A stretch of 64,000 bases of DNA from Acidimicrobiales bacterium (GTDB taxonomy: Bacteria > Actinomycetota > Acidimicrobiia > Acidimicrobiales > Aldehydirespiratoraceae). Shown here piece after piece: positions 9,610 through 18,581 of this stretch (position 1 is its first letter; every line of letters starts with the position of its first letter). The position numbers and the translations under genes were made by a program. Location: NCBI GenBank assembly GCA_040219515.1, contig JAVJSI010000007.1, positions 1 to 64,000 of the forward strand, given 5' to 3'. The notes under the pieces were generated by a model, which was not told the DNA's origin, made no database searches, and saw only the letters and a list, made by a program, of their open reading frames with translations.

Positions 9610-9995
9610 TTCTTCGGCTTCGTGACGGTCCAACCCCGCCGGCGAACCTCGAGGACCAGGGACTTCGTCGAGGCGGTGCGGATGACTCGTTCGGACTCGG
9701 TCATCGGTTCGGCCGTCGAGGCCGCGGGGGATGCTGCGGCGCTGGGCTCCTCGGCGACCGTGACCTCGGGGACGTCGCCGGCCGCGGCGGCGGCTTCGTA
9801 CTCGGCGGTCTGGAGCTGGTCGATGAACTCGGCTGCTTCCTCGGTCGTGAACTTCCCGCCGGCCTGGCGCTGGTTGAACCCCATCGGCCCTCGGGCATCG
9901 CGAAAACCGGCATGGCCGGCGTTCTCGAGCAGCTCGAGCAGATCCTTGATCTGTCGACCCGACGCCGGCGGTCCGGCGCTCTGCCCAAATCCCAT
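9606..9995 (-). CDS. Conserved small hypothetical protein
   Basis: A 129-residue protein with no recognised domain. Residues about 15-65 contain two amphipathic helix-like stretches (QIKDLLELLENAGHAGFRDARG and FTTEEAAEFIDQLQTAEYEA, each shortened here to the readable part). An Ala/Pro/Glu-rich linker follows, then a basic C-terminus (VRRRGWTVTKPKK). It overlaps the downstream lipoprotein esterase by four bases and is therefore likely cotranslated with it. No signal peptide or membrane segment. Function unknown. Confidence 0.6.
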   Translation of the reverse strand: MGFGQSAGPPASGRQIKDLLELLENAGHAGFRDARGPMGFNQRQAGGKFTTEEAAEFIDQLQTAEYEAAAAAGDVPEVTVAEEPSAAASPAASTAEPMTESERVIRTASTKSLVLEVRRRGWTVTKPKK

Positions 9996-10032
9996 GCTGC
10001 AGTCTGGCCCACCCGGCCCGAACTCGTGCCGC

Positions 10033-10887
10033 TCAGCCAGTCAGCGCGTCGCGACCCACTCCCACATACGTGTCGGCGGTGGCCAACGCGGCGATGCGAT
10101 GCACGACACGGCGTTCGCTCGCGTCATTGACCGCGTAGTGCTGGACCGCTTGCTGGTCCCACAGCAGCAGGTCGCCTTGGGTCCACCGATGCCGGAACGC
10201 GAACTCGGGCTTTTGCATGTGACGCAGGAGCATGTCGAGAAGCATCTGCGCCTCGAGTGGCTCGATGCCACGGATGAAGCGGGTGTAAACCGTGTTCACG
10301 GTCAACCACTTCCGGCCGGTCACCGAGTGCTCCTTCACAACCGGGTGGCTGTGGATCAATCCCTTGCCGAGAGCGTCGGCGACGAGCGGCCCGAGGTCGC
10401 GGCCCCGTTGCCAACCGAGCTCGTAGAGCGAGCCGTAGTCATGCACCGCCTCGAGCCCGTCGAGCAGCTCCTGGAACTTCGGTGAGAGTCCTTCATAGGC
10501 GAGCGCGGTGCTGACGAACGCGGTGTCGCCGCCCGTCACGGGGATCTGTTTCCCGTGGAGCAGGTTCACCAACGGCGGGTTCTCGAGGAAGGTCTCGTCA
10601 GCGTGCCACATGCTCGCCGTGTGACCGGCTTCGGAGTCGATGACCGTGATCTCGGGAACGGTCGGATGGTCGCCGAACTGGTCGGTCTTGTTCTCTTCGA
10701 GCGCGCCGAAACGACGGGCCAGCCGAAGGTGCTGTTCGGGCGTCATGTCGGCCGCCTCGACCGACACCACCTGATGAGCGAAGAGGGCGTCGGCGACCCC
10801 TTCGATCGTCGCGTCGTCGAGCCCGGCCCGAAAGTCGATCCCCTCGATCCGCGCGCCGATGTTCGTGCCCACCTTCTGGACCTGCAT
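10033..10887 (-). CDS. TauD/TfdA-family Fe(II)/2-oxoglutarate dioxygenase
   Basis: A 284-residue protein of normal family length. The iron-binding facial triad is visible: His95 and Asp97 in MWHADETF and the distal His250 in VQHYAVND, followed by Arg residues (259-264) that bind the 2-oxoglutarate carboxylate. The GGDTAF segment at about 119-124 is also conserved. Members hydroxylate taurine, alkyl sulphates, phenoxyacetates or related acids; no transporter or sulphonate gene accompanies this one, so the substrate is open. It stands alone between a small hypothetical gene and the large ATPase. Confidence 0.9.
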   Translation of the reverse strand: MQVQKVGTNIGARIEGIDFRAGLDDATIEGVADALFAHQVVSVEAADMTPEQHLRLARRFGALEENKTDQFGDHPTVPEITVIDSEAGHTASMWHADETFLENPPLVNLLHGKQIPVTGGDTAFVSTALAYEGLSPKFQELLDGLEAVHDYGSLYELGWQRGRDLGPLVADALGKGLIHSHPVVKEHSVTGRKWLTVNTVYTRFIRGIEPLEAQMLLDMLLRHMQKPEFAFRHRWTQGDLLLWDQQAVQHYAVNDASERRVVHRIAALATADTYVGVGRDALTG

Positions 10888-10954
10888 CGCCGACCCCTTC
10901 CCGTGTCAGTGCGCAGTCTGGCGGCTCCCACGCCTCTCGACCAGACGGGCGTCG

Positions 10955-13900
10955 TCAACCCAGCCGGAACGCCGCTGCGGCACCGGGCGAGTAACGGCAG
11001 AATCGGCCGGTCACGATCGAGTGGCGAAGATGCTCGGCCACCTCAGGTTCCTGCTCGGCGACACGGTCGATGGCCCGGGTGATGGCCCGCTGCACGTTGA
11101 TCCGCGCCTTCTCGGTCGGATCGCCCATGTTCCTCGCCCGCCCCCCGAGCCCGAATGCGGCGATCAGTTCCTGCTCGAGGAACTCGATCTCGTCACGAGC
11201 GCGTTCGGCGACGCCGGTGTCCGCGTTCTGGACCGCGTCCTCGAGGGTGGTGGTCAGTTCCTGGTAGCGCCGTTGATACGCCGCCCGGGCCCGGGCGTCG
11301 AGCTTGGCGCCACTGTGACCCTCGAGGACAACCGCGCGCCCGCCCGCGGTGGCGTAGAGATCGAGCACGTGCCAGTCGACATCGGGGCGTGTGATCAGCG
11401 CATCGAGATAGTGCATGCCCGAGGAGTGACGCACCAGACCTGCGCGGTCGCCACGTCCCACCCGCCACACGTCACCCTGACGGACGAAGACTCCGGCACC
11501 GTCATCGTCGGCGTTGGTATCGACGCCGTCGGAATCGACGCGGGAGACCTCGTAGTCGCCCACCAGGAGCACGTCAGCGCCCATCTTCAGCCGCGTCCGG
11601 ATCTCGTCGGCCACGGCCTGGTGCTGTTCGGCCCGTGCGCGGTCATCGAGACGAGCGTGGGCGACGGCGAGGGCGGCGTGGCTGCGCGCCGACCACGGCT
11701 CGGCATGCATGCGATCGTGGGTCACCAGGCTGCGCTCGAGTCGACCCACCGCCTCCGCGTTGCGGCCCATTCGCAGACACAGCAGGCCGAGCAGCCGGTC
11801 GACGGCGCCGACCCAGGGTGCTGCAGCCGCAGCGGCGCCGACGCACTTCCCGGAGAACGGCTCGAGTGCCGCATGGATTTCGGGAACGAGCGGATGGTCG
11901 ACGGCCGCCGCCGCCTCGGCCACCATCGCCATGGCGACGGTCCAGAGCAGGCTCGGCGTCTCGTCCGACAGAGAGACGAAGGATTCCTCGATCAGGGTGG
12001 ACGCGACCTCGCGCTGCCCGCTCATCGCCTTCGCCAACGCGACCGCTCCCCGCAGGGCAGGGTCGGCGATCGCCGGCAGCAACGGCTCGAACTCGGCGAG
12101 CGTCTCGGCCAGAAGCCCGGTGTCCCACCGGAACGCGATGCGGACGAAATCGAGCGACGGGGTGTCGACCCCCAGGTAGGCGAGCTCCTTGGCAACGTCG
12201 TCGAGGATCTGTTCGGCATCCACGTAGCGACCCTCGAGCGCCGCGACACACGACTGAGCGAGGGCGAGGTGCTCCCGGCCCGCAGCCGAGGTGGGCTCGC
12301 CGGCGAGGAGCGCCATGGCCCGCTCGCGATCCCCGGCCGCCAACGCGTCGCACAGCGCCAGGCGTTGCGCCCGGGTCGTGAGCTCGATGTCGGCCACCCG
12401 GTCCGCAGCTCGCAGGGCAGCTTCGGAATCGATCCGTCGTTCGGAGAAGCGGTCCGGGAACACCATCAGCGCCCGCCGCCGGGCCAGGTGCGCCTCGGCC
12501 AGCACGAGCGGGTCGCCGTAGACCTTCGCCGCGGCGACCGCGCGATCGGCCGACGCGAGGTCCGTCGGCTGCAGGCCCCTGATCTCGGCCGCAGCCACCC
12601 GCGCGGTGTCGAGGACGGCTTCGTCGTGGGGGTCGGCGGACTCGCCCAGCCAGGCCGTTGCCAGACGGGCCAGGGCATCGGCATCGAGCACCGAGGGATT
12701 CGGCTCTTCCCACCAGCGCAAGCGGCTGTAGCCACGCACCACCTGCCGCCGTATGTCCGGGTCGGGGTCGAACGATAGGTCGACGATGGCGGCGAGGCGC
12801 TGCTCGGCCTCGGAAATCCGACCCGCCCGACCGAGCACATCGGCCTCGTCGACCAGCACCCGCGCGAGCGTCGCGTCGTCACCGATGTCGGCGAGGATGG
12901 ATGCCGCGAGCGCGAAGTGTCCCGCCGCTTCTGGCAGGGCACCGATCGACCGTTCGATCCGACCGGCGTTCCATGCGGCGTCGGCGGCATCAGGCCCGCG
13001 GGTCTCCGACGCGGCGCGGCCGAGATGGTGGGCCAACACGATCGGTCCTGCCCCGGTTTCCTTCAGCACCGAGGCCGCACGGGCGTGCAGCTCGAGCCGC
13101 CGACCCGGCTCCAGGTCGCCGTAGAGCAGCTCGCGCAGCAGGGCGTGGCGAAACGAGACCTCCGAACCGTCGATCGCGATCACGGCGCCGGTCGGTGCTC
13201 CGCCGAGATCGGGATCGACGCCCGACGCGACCATCTGCCGCAGCACGGCGCGGTCGGTGGTGCCCAGTACGGCGAGCGCTTCGAGCCACGGCTGCATGTC
13301 GGCACCCATCGCGTCGATCTGCTCACGGAGCAGCGCGACCACATCCGACGGCAACGATGCGGAGCCCTCCGAGGCGAGGGCACCGTGTTCGAGCAGGCGT
13401 TGCACGAACATCGGGTTGCCGCCGGTTCGATGGACCATGGCGGCCGCGGTCGCCGAGTCGAGGCTCATCCCAAGCTCCTGGGCCAACTCGACGACGTCGT
13501 CGAGGGTGAACCCGTGCAGGACGATTCGCTGGCCGCGTAGGGCATCGGTCGCCTCGGACCCGGGCCGGCTCGATGCGACGATCCATGCCCCGCGTGATGC
13601 CGGGCGACGGCTGAGGTAGGCGAGCAACTCGAGCGCGGTCGGATCGGCGGCGTGCATGTCGTCGAGCACCAGCAGAACCGGTCGCTCGTTCGCCGCCTCC
13701 TGGAGCCAGAGGGCCACCGACCGGAACACCTCGAGCTTGTCGCGCATGGCCCGCTCGGCTTCGATGCCCGATGCCACCACCGACTGGCCGGGATCGATGC
13801 TGCTCAGCGCGTCGTACCAGGGCCACAGCGGCGAGGCCCCCTCCCACTCACCGGCGACGCCCCAGCCGACGCGGATACCGCGAGCGGCAGCCATGTCGGC

Positions 13901-14053
13901 GAGGGCGTGGAGAACGGTCGACTTCCCGATGCCGCCGGGTCCGGTCACGAGAACGACACCCGATCCACCCGGCGCGTCGAGGTACTTCGCCAGTCGCCGG
14001 AGCGGCCCCTCACGACCGATCAGGTGGGTCGCGTCGTGCCCGGTTTCCGCCAC
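10955..14053 (-). CDS. Large STAND-type ATPase with TPR-like repeats (AAA/LuxR-MalT-like)
   Basis: About 1032 residues from GTG 14053. An alternative GTG at 14140 would overlap the upstream gene by 32 bp and adds residues with no domain look. The N-terminus has the IGRE motif, Walker A GPGGIGKST at 38-46 and Walker B VLLVLDDMH at 126-134, followed by the winged-helix arm of AAA_16/STAND proteins. The middle (about 350-860) is Ala/Leu-rich helical repeat sequence like TPR. The C-terminus contains a short beta-rich segment (QGDVWRVGRGDRAGLVRHS) and a helical tail, but no recognisable LuxR HTH. Such proteins act as signal-responsive switches. Effector and ligand unknown. Confidence 0.8.
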   Translation of the reverse strand: MAETGHDATHLIGREGPLRRLAKYLDAPGGSGVVLVTGPGGIGKSTVLHALADMAAARGIRVGWGVAGEWEGASPLWPWYDALSSIDPGQSVVASGIEAERAMRDKLEVFRSVALWLQEAANERPVLLVLDDMHAADPTALELLAYLSRRPASRGAWIVASSRPGSEATDALRGQRIVLHGFTLDDVVELAQELGMSLDSATAAAMVHRTGGNPMFVQRLLEHGALASEGSASLPSDVVALLREQIDAMGADMQPWLEALAVLGTTDRAVLRQMVASGVDPDLGGAPTGAVIAIDGSEVSFRHALLRELLYGDLEPGRRLELHARAASVLKETGAGPIVLAHHLGRAASETRGPDAADAAWNAGRIERSIGALPEAAGHFALAASILADIGDDATLARVLVDEADVLGRAGRISEAEQRLAAIVDLSFDPDPDIRRQVVRGYSRLRWWEEPNPSVLDADALARLATAWLGESADPHDEAVLDTARVAAAEIRGLQPTDLASADRAVAAAKVYGDPLVLAEAHLARRRALMVFPDRFSERRIDSEAALRAADRVADIELTTRAQRLALCDALAAGDRERAMALLAGEPTSAAGREHLALAQSCVAALEGRYVDAEQILDDVAKELAYLGVDTPSLDFVRIAFRWDTGLLAETLAEFEPLLPAIADPALRGAVALAKAMSGQREVASTLIEESFVSLSDETPSLLWTVAMAMVAEAAAAVDHPLVPEIHAALEPFSGKCVGAAAAAAPWVGAVDRLLGLLCLRMGRNAEAVGRLERSLVTHDRMHAEPWSARSHAALAVAHARLDDRARAEQHQAVADEIRTRLKMGADVLLVGDYEVSRVDSDGVDTNADDDGAGVFVRQGDVWRVGRGDRAGLVRHSSGMHYLDALITRPDVDWHVLDLYATAGGRAVVLEGHSGAKLDARARAAYQRRYQELTTTLEDAVQNADTGVAERARDEIEFLEQELIAAFGLGGRARNMGDPTEKARINVQRAITRAIDRVAEQEPEVAEHLRHSIVTGRFCRYSPGAAAAFRLG

Positions 14054-14108
14054 GGCAGCGACAGTAGCCTGCCGCTCACTCCCGGTGAACTCGGGGAAGA
14101 ACGCTGTG

Positions 14109-15398
14109 TCAGCCCGGTGCGGGTGCCAGAGCCACCCCACCCTGTCCGCTGGTCAGCACGACCTCCCCGGAGCCGAGGTCGATGACGAACAGCCGGATCC
14201 CCGGCTCGTCGTACTCATCGAGCCCGCAACACCCGGAGACGACCGCAAAGCCGTCGCCGATGAGCACCGAGTCGATCAGCCAGACGTCGGCAAGTGCACC
14301 GACGATCAACTCGGCATGGTCGCCCTCGATCGCGAAGATCCGGTCGCCTCGACTGGCGCCGTCCTCCTGCTGGAACACGTCGTTGCCGAACACACGGACC
14401 GGCCCACGAGTGGGTAGGGCGATCCCCTCGTCGAGCAGATCGCCATCCGGCAACGAGTACCGATGCATCGTGTCACCACCCTCGACCACGAGCAGCTCGT
14501 CGTCGGTCAGCAGCGGCTCGCGGGTGTCCATCAGCGCCGATGGCGGGACCGAAAAGGCGATCTCGCCACTCGAGCGATCGATGACGTGCACGTCGGCCGC
14601 TCCGTCGCGGTAGCCAACGGCGACATTGGTGGCGTTCGCCGTCATGGTGAGAAGCGGCACGGCGTCGTTTGCGGGGAGCAACACACGCCCACGTTCCGAA
14701 CCACTGATCGGATCCAGCTCGACGACCTCGTCGTCTCCGGTGGGCCGGTCGATCCCGACGAACAGACCGTCGGCGTCGCCGGCGATGGCGAACACCACGC
14801 CGTCGGGGACGAGGTCGGCCACCGCAACGGAGTCGATGTCGCCGGTCGTGTAGTCGAAGCGGCTGACGCTGGCGCCGTCTCCGGAGATCGTCCACATCCA
14901 GTCGGTGTCGGCAACCAGGCGATTGCCGGCCATGGAGGACCCACCGTCGGCGAACTCGAACCGGGGACCCTCCATCGACGTCTCGTCCAGGGCGTTCGGC
15001 GCCAGGTTGTCAGGCACCCGGCCGGGGAGGAGTTCCTCGACGCCGCTCTCCCACCAGATCCGAATTCCGGCGTAGGGCGAATCGGGGTCCGGGTTGTCCG
15101 CCGCATCGAGCTCGCTGAGCACATCGCCGGCGATCTCCTCCAGCTCCGGATCGCCAAGATCCAGATCGAGGCCGCTCCCGTCCGTGCCGGTGTCGGAGTC
15201 GTTGCCGTCCGCCGCCGTGTCGCCCGCGTCCTGAGCGTCGCTGCCCGGCGCGGTCGCGGAGTCCGATTCCGAGCCGCCGCAGGCCGCCGCAGCCAGGCTC
15301 AGAACGAGGAGGACGACTCCCACCCGCCATGCGGGGATCGGCCGTCGGAGGTCGCGCTTGTCATGCATGACCAACGGGCGTTCCATCGAACGGAACAT
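14109..15398 (-). CDS. Secreted lipoprotein, beta-propeller-like
   Basis: Up to 429 residues; starts at 15398 or at the in-frame ATGs at 15386 and 15368 are possible, the last giving a classical signal peptide ending in LAAAACGG (lipobox Cys). An acidic Asp/Gly/Thr linker follows (about 45-75), then repeated beta-strand units alternating with Asp-rich turns (for example VVELDPISGSERGRVLLP and VIDLGSGEVVLTSG), resembling a PQQ/WD-type propeller. Function unknown, probably binding or sensing at the cell surface. It is divergent from the Asp-loop lipoprotein at 15410, and both share the start region MERP(L/V)VM. Confidence 0.7.
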   Translation of the reverse strand: MFRSMERPLVMHDKRDLRRPIPAWRVGVVLLVLSLAAAACGGSESDSATAPGSDAQDAGDTAADGNDSDTGTDGSGLDLDLGDPELEEIAGDVLSELDAADNPDPDSPYAGIRIWWESGVEELLPGRVPDNLAPNALDETSMEGPRFEFADGGSSMAGNRLVADTDWMWTISGDGASVSRFDYTTGDIDSVAVADLVPDGVVFAIAGDADGLFVGIDRPTGDDEVVELDPISGSERGRVLLPANDAVPLLTMTANATNVAVGYRDGAADVHVIDRSSGEIAFSVPPSALMDTREPLLTDDELLVVEGGDTMHRYSLPDGDLLDEGIALPTRGPVRVFGNDVFQQEDGASRGDRIFAIEGDHAELIVGALADVWLIDSVLIGDGFAVVSGCCGLDEYDEPGIRLFVIDLGSGEVVLTSGQGGVALAPAPG

Positions 15399-15430
15399 CG
15401 TTCACGCTCATGGAACGCCCCGTTGTCATG
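15366..15430. repeat. Inverted repeat spanning divergent lipoprotein starts
   Basis: Arms at 15366-15386 and 15410-15430 match at 18 of 21 positions as an inverted repeat around a 23-bp centre, which itself holds a shorter GTTCC...GGAAC inverted pair. Each arm encodes MERP(V/L)VM of its own gene, so the similarity exists both as DNA symmetry and as a shared N-terminal peptide. It may be an operator, or the trace of an inverted duplication of the start region. Confidence 0.75.
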
Positions 15431-18139
15431 CGCGCGAACCGAATCACCGGAACCGTCCCCGCGACCGCCCGAGCTCGAGGCCTGGTCACACCGAGGACAG
15501 GCCGACGAGCCGGCCACCGAACGCTCGTGGCAGTCGTGGCGCTGATCCTGCTCACCGCGGCAGGCTGCGGTGGGAGCGACAACGGGGCCGAAGAGTCTCC
15601 CACCAGCTCGTCGCCGGCCACCGCCGGGGAAGCGAATCCGCGCACCTCGCCGGCGGAGGTGAGCCTGTTCACCGTCGATCGGGTGAGCCCGCCCCGGATC
15701 GTCGAGTTCGTGGCCGAGGACGACGGCATCCTGACGACCCTGCTGGACGACGACCGGGACGGGCGCTACGAATCCATCACCACCACCGACGGCGACACGA
15801 CGCGGGAGGCGCGCGACACCGATGGTGACGGCGTGTTCGACGAGCTGGTGGTCGACAGCGACGGCGACGGGACGCCCGATCAGGTGGCGGACGATGAGGT
15901 GGCCGCCGAGATCGAGGCGCCGTTCTCGCGCGTTGCCGCCCTCCTCGAGCAGGTGCCGGGGCCCGACCCGGTTCGCGCGCTGACCGATGTCGACGGCGAC
16001 GGTCAACCCGACCGTTTCGACCTCGACGAGGACGGCGACGGCATCGTCGAACAGCGCCTGGAGGATCTCGACGGCGACGGGGTCTTCGAGAGCCTCCAGC
16101 GAGATGTCGACGGCGACGGGACGTTCGACACCGACGAGAGCACCGAACGCCCGGACGCACCCCAGCCGCAGCTGGTGTCGGTCTCGACGGCATCCGATCG
16201 ACCAGCGGGCACGGTACTGACGCTCGCTGCGGCGAGCCCGCACCGTCCGGGTCCGCTCGCCCAGACCCGGACGTCCACCCGTCAACGCGACACCGATGGT
16301 GACGGGTTCATCGACCAGTGGGAGTGGGACACGAACGGCGACGGACGGGCCGATCAGTTCGAGCGTGATAGCAACGGCGACGGCTTCGTGGATGTCTGGC
16401 TCCAGGACACCGACTACGACGGGCGCTTCGAAACCGTCCGGATCGACGAGAACTACGACGGCATCGTGGACACGACGACGACCGACGGCGACACCGAGAT
16501 CACGGTCATCCCGCCGGGCGGAGAGACCGCTGGGTCGGGCAACGGCACCGATCTCGGCGATTCGAGCGCAGGGACCGACATGTCGGCGACCAACGATTTC
16601 GACGACGACGGTGACGGCCTGGTGGACCGTCGAACCCGGGACACGGACGGCGACGGCATCGCCGACCAGACGTTCTACGACACCAATGGCGACGGCGATT
16701 TCGACCGACTCGACATCGATGCCGACAACGACGGCGTGCCCGAGCAACGCGTCTACGACACCGACGGCGACGGCATCGGCGACGAGGCCCAGTTCGACAC
16801 CGACGGCGACGGCAGGTACGAGGTCGTCGAGATCGATGCCGACGGCAACGGCGTCCCCGAGAAACGCGTGTACGACACCGACGGAAACGGCGTCGGCGAC
16901 ACGGCGCAGCTCGACACCGACGGCGACGGCATCTTCGACACCATCGAGATCGATGCCGACGGCAACGGTGTCCCGGAGGAACGGATCCGCGACACCGACG
17001 GCGACGGCGTCGGCGACGAACGGCACCTCGACACCGACGGCGACGGCCGAGCGGACACCGTCGAGGTCGACCGCGACGGCAACGGCATCATCGAGCAACG
17101 TGCCATCGACACGAACGGCGACGGCGTTGCCGACGAGGTCCTCATCGACGACGACGGCGACGGCATCTTCGACCGCCGGGAGTACGACGCCGACGGCGAC
17201 GGTCGACCCGAGCAACGCGATCGGGACCGCGACGGCGACGGCAGGTACGAGGAGCAGTACTTCGACGAGGACGGCGACGGGAACTTCGAGCGGCTCGACA
17301 TCGATGAGGACGGCGACGGTTTCTACGAGCGACGGGTCCGTGACACCGACGGCGACGGCTGGGGCGACACCATGCAGCTCGACACCGACGGCGACGGGCT
17401 GTACGACCTGATCGAGATCGACGCGAACCACGATGGTGTCGTTGAGCGGCGCATCTTCGACCGCGACGGCGACGGCAGGGGCGAAGAGGCCCACATCGAC
17501 ACCGACGGCGACGGCCGGTTCGACACGCGTGAGTACGACACGGACGAGGACGGCACCCCCGACCGCCGCGAGACCGATTTCGACGGTGACGGTGTGTGGG
17601 ACGACGCACCGATCGATGACGAGGACGGCTCCGGCGGGACCACAGGGGGATCCAGCGGCGGCAGCAGCGACGGTGACGAACCGCTCTGCGTCGCCGGCGC
17701 GTGGTCGCTCGATACCGAGAGCTACGCCCGTTCACTCGCCACGGCGCTCGAGAACGCCGGGCTCTCGGGTGCCACCCGGGCGCCGACCGGATTCGCCAGC
17801 CTTCGGATCGGTGAGCGGGGTGCCGCCACGGTCACCTACGACAACCTGAGGGTCACCCTCGACGCCGATCCCGTCTCCATCGAAGTCTGGTTCAGCTGGG
17901 AAGCAACGGGCAACTTCAGGGTCGAGGACGAGTCGACCACCGCTTCCTTCGTCGGCACCGAGGATCCCGAAATCGTGGCGCAGTTCACCCTCGGTGGTCA
18001 GCCGTTCGACATGAGCGACATCGACATCGTCGAGGACTACTTCGTCGCCCCGTTCGGCCCCTACACGGTGGAATGCAGCGACACAGAACTGGTCATGACG
18101 CCCGACGACCCCGCCTACGTCCAGGTCTGGACGCGCTGA
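15410..18139 (+). CDS. Giant Asp-loop (DxDGDG) calcium-binding lipoprotein
   Basis: A 909-residue protein with a signal peptide ending LLTAAGCGG (lipobox). From about residue 105 to 740 it is almost entirely DxDGDG-type loops, about 38 by my count, spaced 13 residues (39 bp) apart where regular, as in DTDGDGIGDEAQF then DTDGDGRYEVVEI. The loops match EF-hand/thrombospondin-type-3/dockerin calcium ligands, so the array should bind many Ca2+ and form a stiff rod. Two interruptions occur near residues 245-290 and 365-395. A Gly/Ser hinge precedes a C-terminal globular domain of about 140 residues with two Cys. Likely a surface stalk or adhesin; binding target unknown. Confidence 0.85.
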   Translation: MERPVVMRANRITGTVPATARARGLVTPRTGRRAGHRTLVAVVALILLTAAGCGGSDNGAEESPTSSSPATAGEANPRTSPAEVSLFTVDRVSPPRIVEFVAEDDGILTTLLDDDRDGRYESITTTDGDTTREARDTDGDGVFDELVVDSDGDGTPDQVADDEVAAEIEAPFSRVAALLEQVPGPDPVRALTDVDGDGQPDRFDLDEDGDGIVEQRLEDLDGDGVFESLQRDVDGDGTFDTDESTERPDAPQPQLVSVSTASDRPAGTVLTLAAASPHRPGPLAQTRTSTRQRDTDGDGFIDQWEWDTNGDGRADQFERDSNGDGFVDVWLQDTDYDGRFETVRIDENYDGIVDTTTTDGDTEITVIPPGGETAGSGNGTDLGDSSAGTDMSATNDFDDDGDGLVDRRTRDTDGDGIADQTFYDTNGDGDFDRLDIDADNDGVPEQRVYDTDGDGIGDEAQFDTDGDGRYEVVEIDADGNGVPEKRVYDTDGNGVGDTAQLDTDGDGIFDTIEIDADGNGVPEERIRDTDGDGVGDERHLDTDGDGRADTVEVDRDGNGIIEQRAIDTNGDGVADEVLIDDDGDGIFDRREYDADGDGRPEQRDRDRDGDGRYEEQYFDEDGDGNFERLDIDEDGDGFYERRVRDTDGDGWGDTMQLDTDGDGLYDLIEIDANHDGVVERRIFDRDGDGRGEEAHIDTDGDGRFDTREYDTDEDGTPDRRETDFDGDGVWDDAPIDDEDGSGGTTGGSSGGSSDGDEPLCVAGAWSLDTESYARSLATALENAGLSGATRAPTGFASLRIGERGAATVTYDNLRVTLDADPVSIEVWFSWEATGNFRVEDESTTASFVGTEDPEIVAQFTLGGQPFDMSDIDIVEDYFVAPFGPYTVECSDTELVMTPDDPAYVQVWTR

Positions 18140-18169
18140 TCACAGCCACGGGGCCGAACCGGTCTGTGC

Positions 18170-18205
18170 TCAGGCCGCCGAGACGTCGGTGCGGGGGAAG
18201 TCGGG
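18170..18205 (-). pseudogene. VapC-type toxin C-terminal remnant (very short)
   Basis: The minus strand reads DFPRTDVSAA then TGA (stop at 18170-18172). This is the end motif of VapC PIN-domain ribonucleases (D-D-F-x-R-T-D-V). Similarity stops abruptly at about 18205, where the M50 protease fragment begins on the other strand. About 30 bases here match 19421-19453 with few differences. Too short to function. Confidence 0.5.
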
Positions 18206-18547
18206 GTGGCCGTGGCGCTCGTTGCCGGCGACACCCTCGCCGGGGCCGGTCTGTTTTCGTTCGGTTCCCTGAGTCTGCCGCTGGCGGTGTTCAACCTCTT
18301 CCCCGCCTTCCCGCTCGACGGGGGTCGCATCTGCCAGGCCTGGATCTGGCGACGAACAGGTGGTCGCAGTGCCGCCACCCGGCGCGCCGCGGGCGCGGGC
18401 CGGATAATCGGCGCGGCCATGATCGGACTCGGACTCCTGGAGGCGTCTGCCGGCGGCTTGCTCGGTGGCCTCTCGTTGCTGATGCTCGGCTGGTTCCTCC
18501 GCGAGGCGGGGCAGGTGGGAAGCCGGAGGGGCGCGCCCTCGTCGTGA
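18206..18547 (+). pseudogene. Truncated M50 (site-2 protease-like) metalloprotease
   Basis: An open frame of 113 codons from GTG 18206 that matches only the second half of M50 intramembrane proteases: hydrophobic segments around FNLFPAFPLDGGRI, the conserved NxxPxxPLDGGR motif that supplies the third zinc ligand, and AGRIIGAAMIGLGLL. The first half with the HExxH motif is missing and no upstream sequence supplies it, so it cannot be an active protease. The left boundary coincides with the VapC remnant. It is best read as a gene fragment left by a rearrangement. Confidence 0.7.
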
Positions 18548-18581
18548 TCGTGGCCGGTCGATCCCGACCAGCGCACCGAGA

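Noticed and set aside
15299-17494. A 731-codon minus-strand frame with repeated VAVGV motifs, opposite the Asp-loop gene
   Set aside because: It is the antisense of GAC-rich loop codons (GTCGCC and similar); periodicity follows the real gene and there is no domain or start context.
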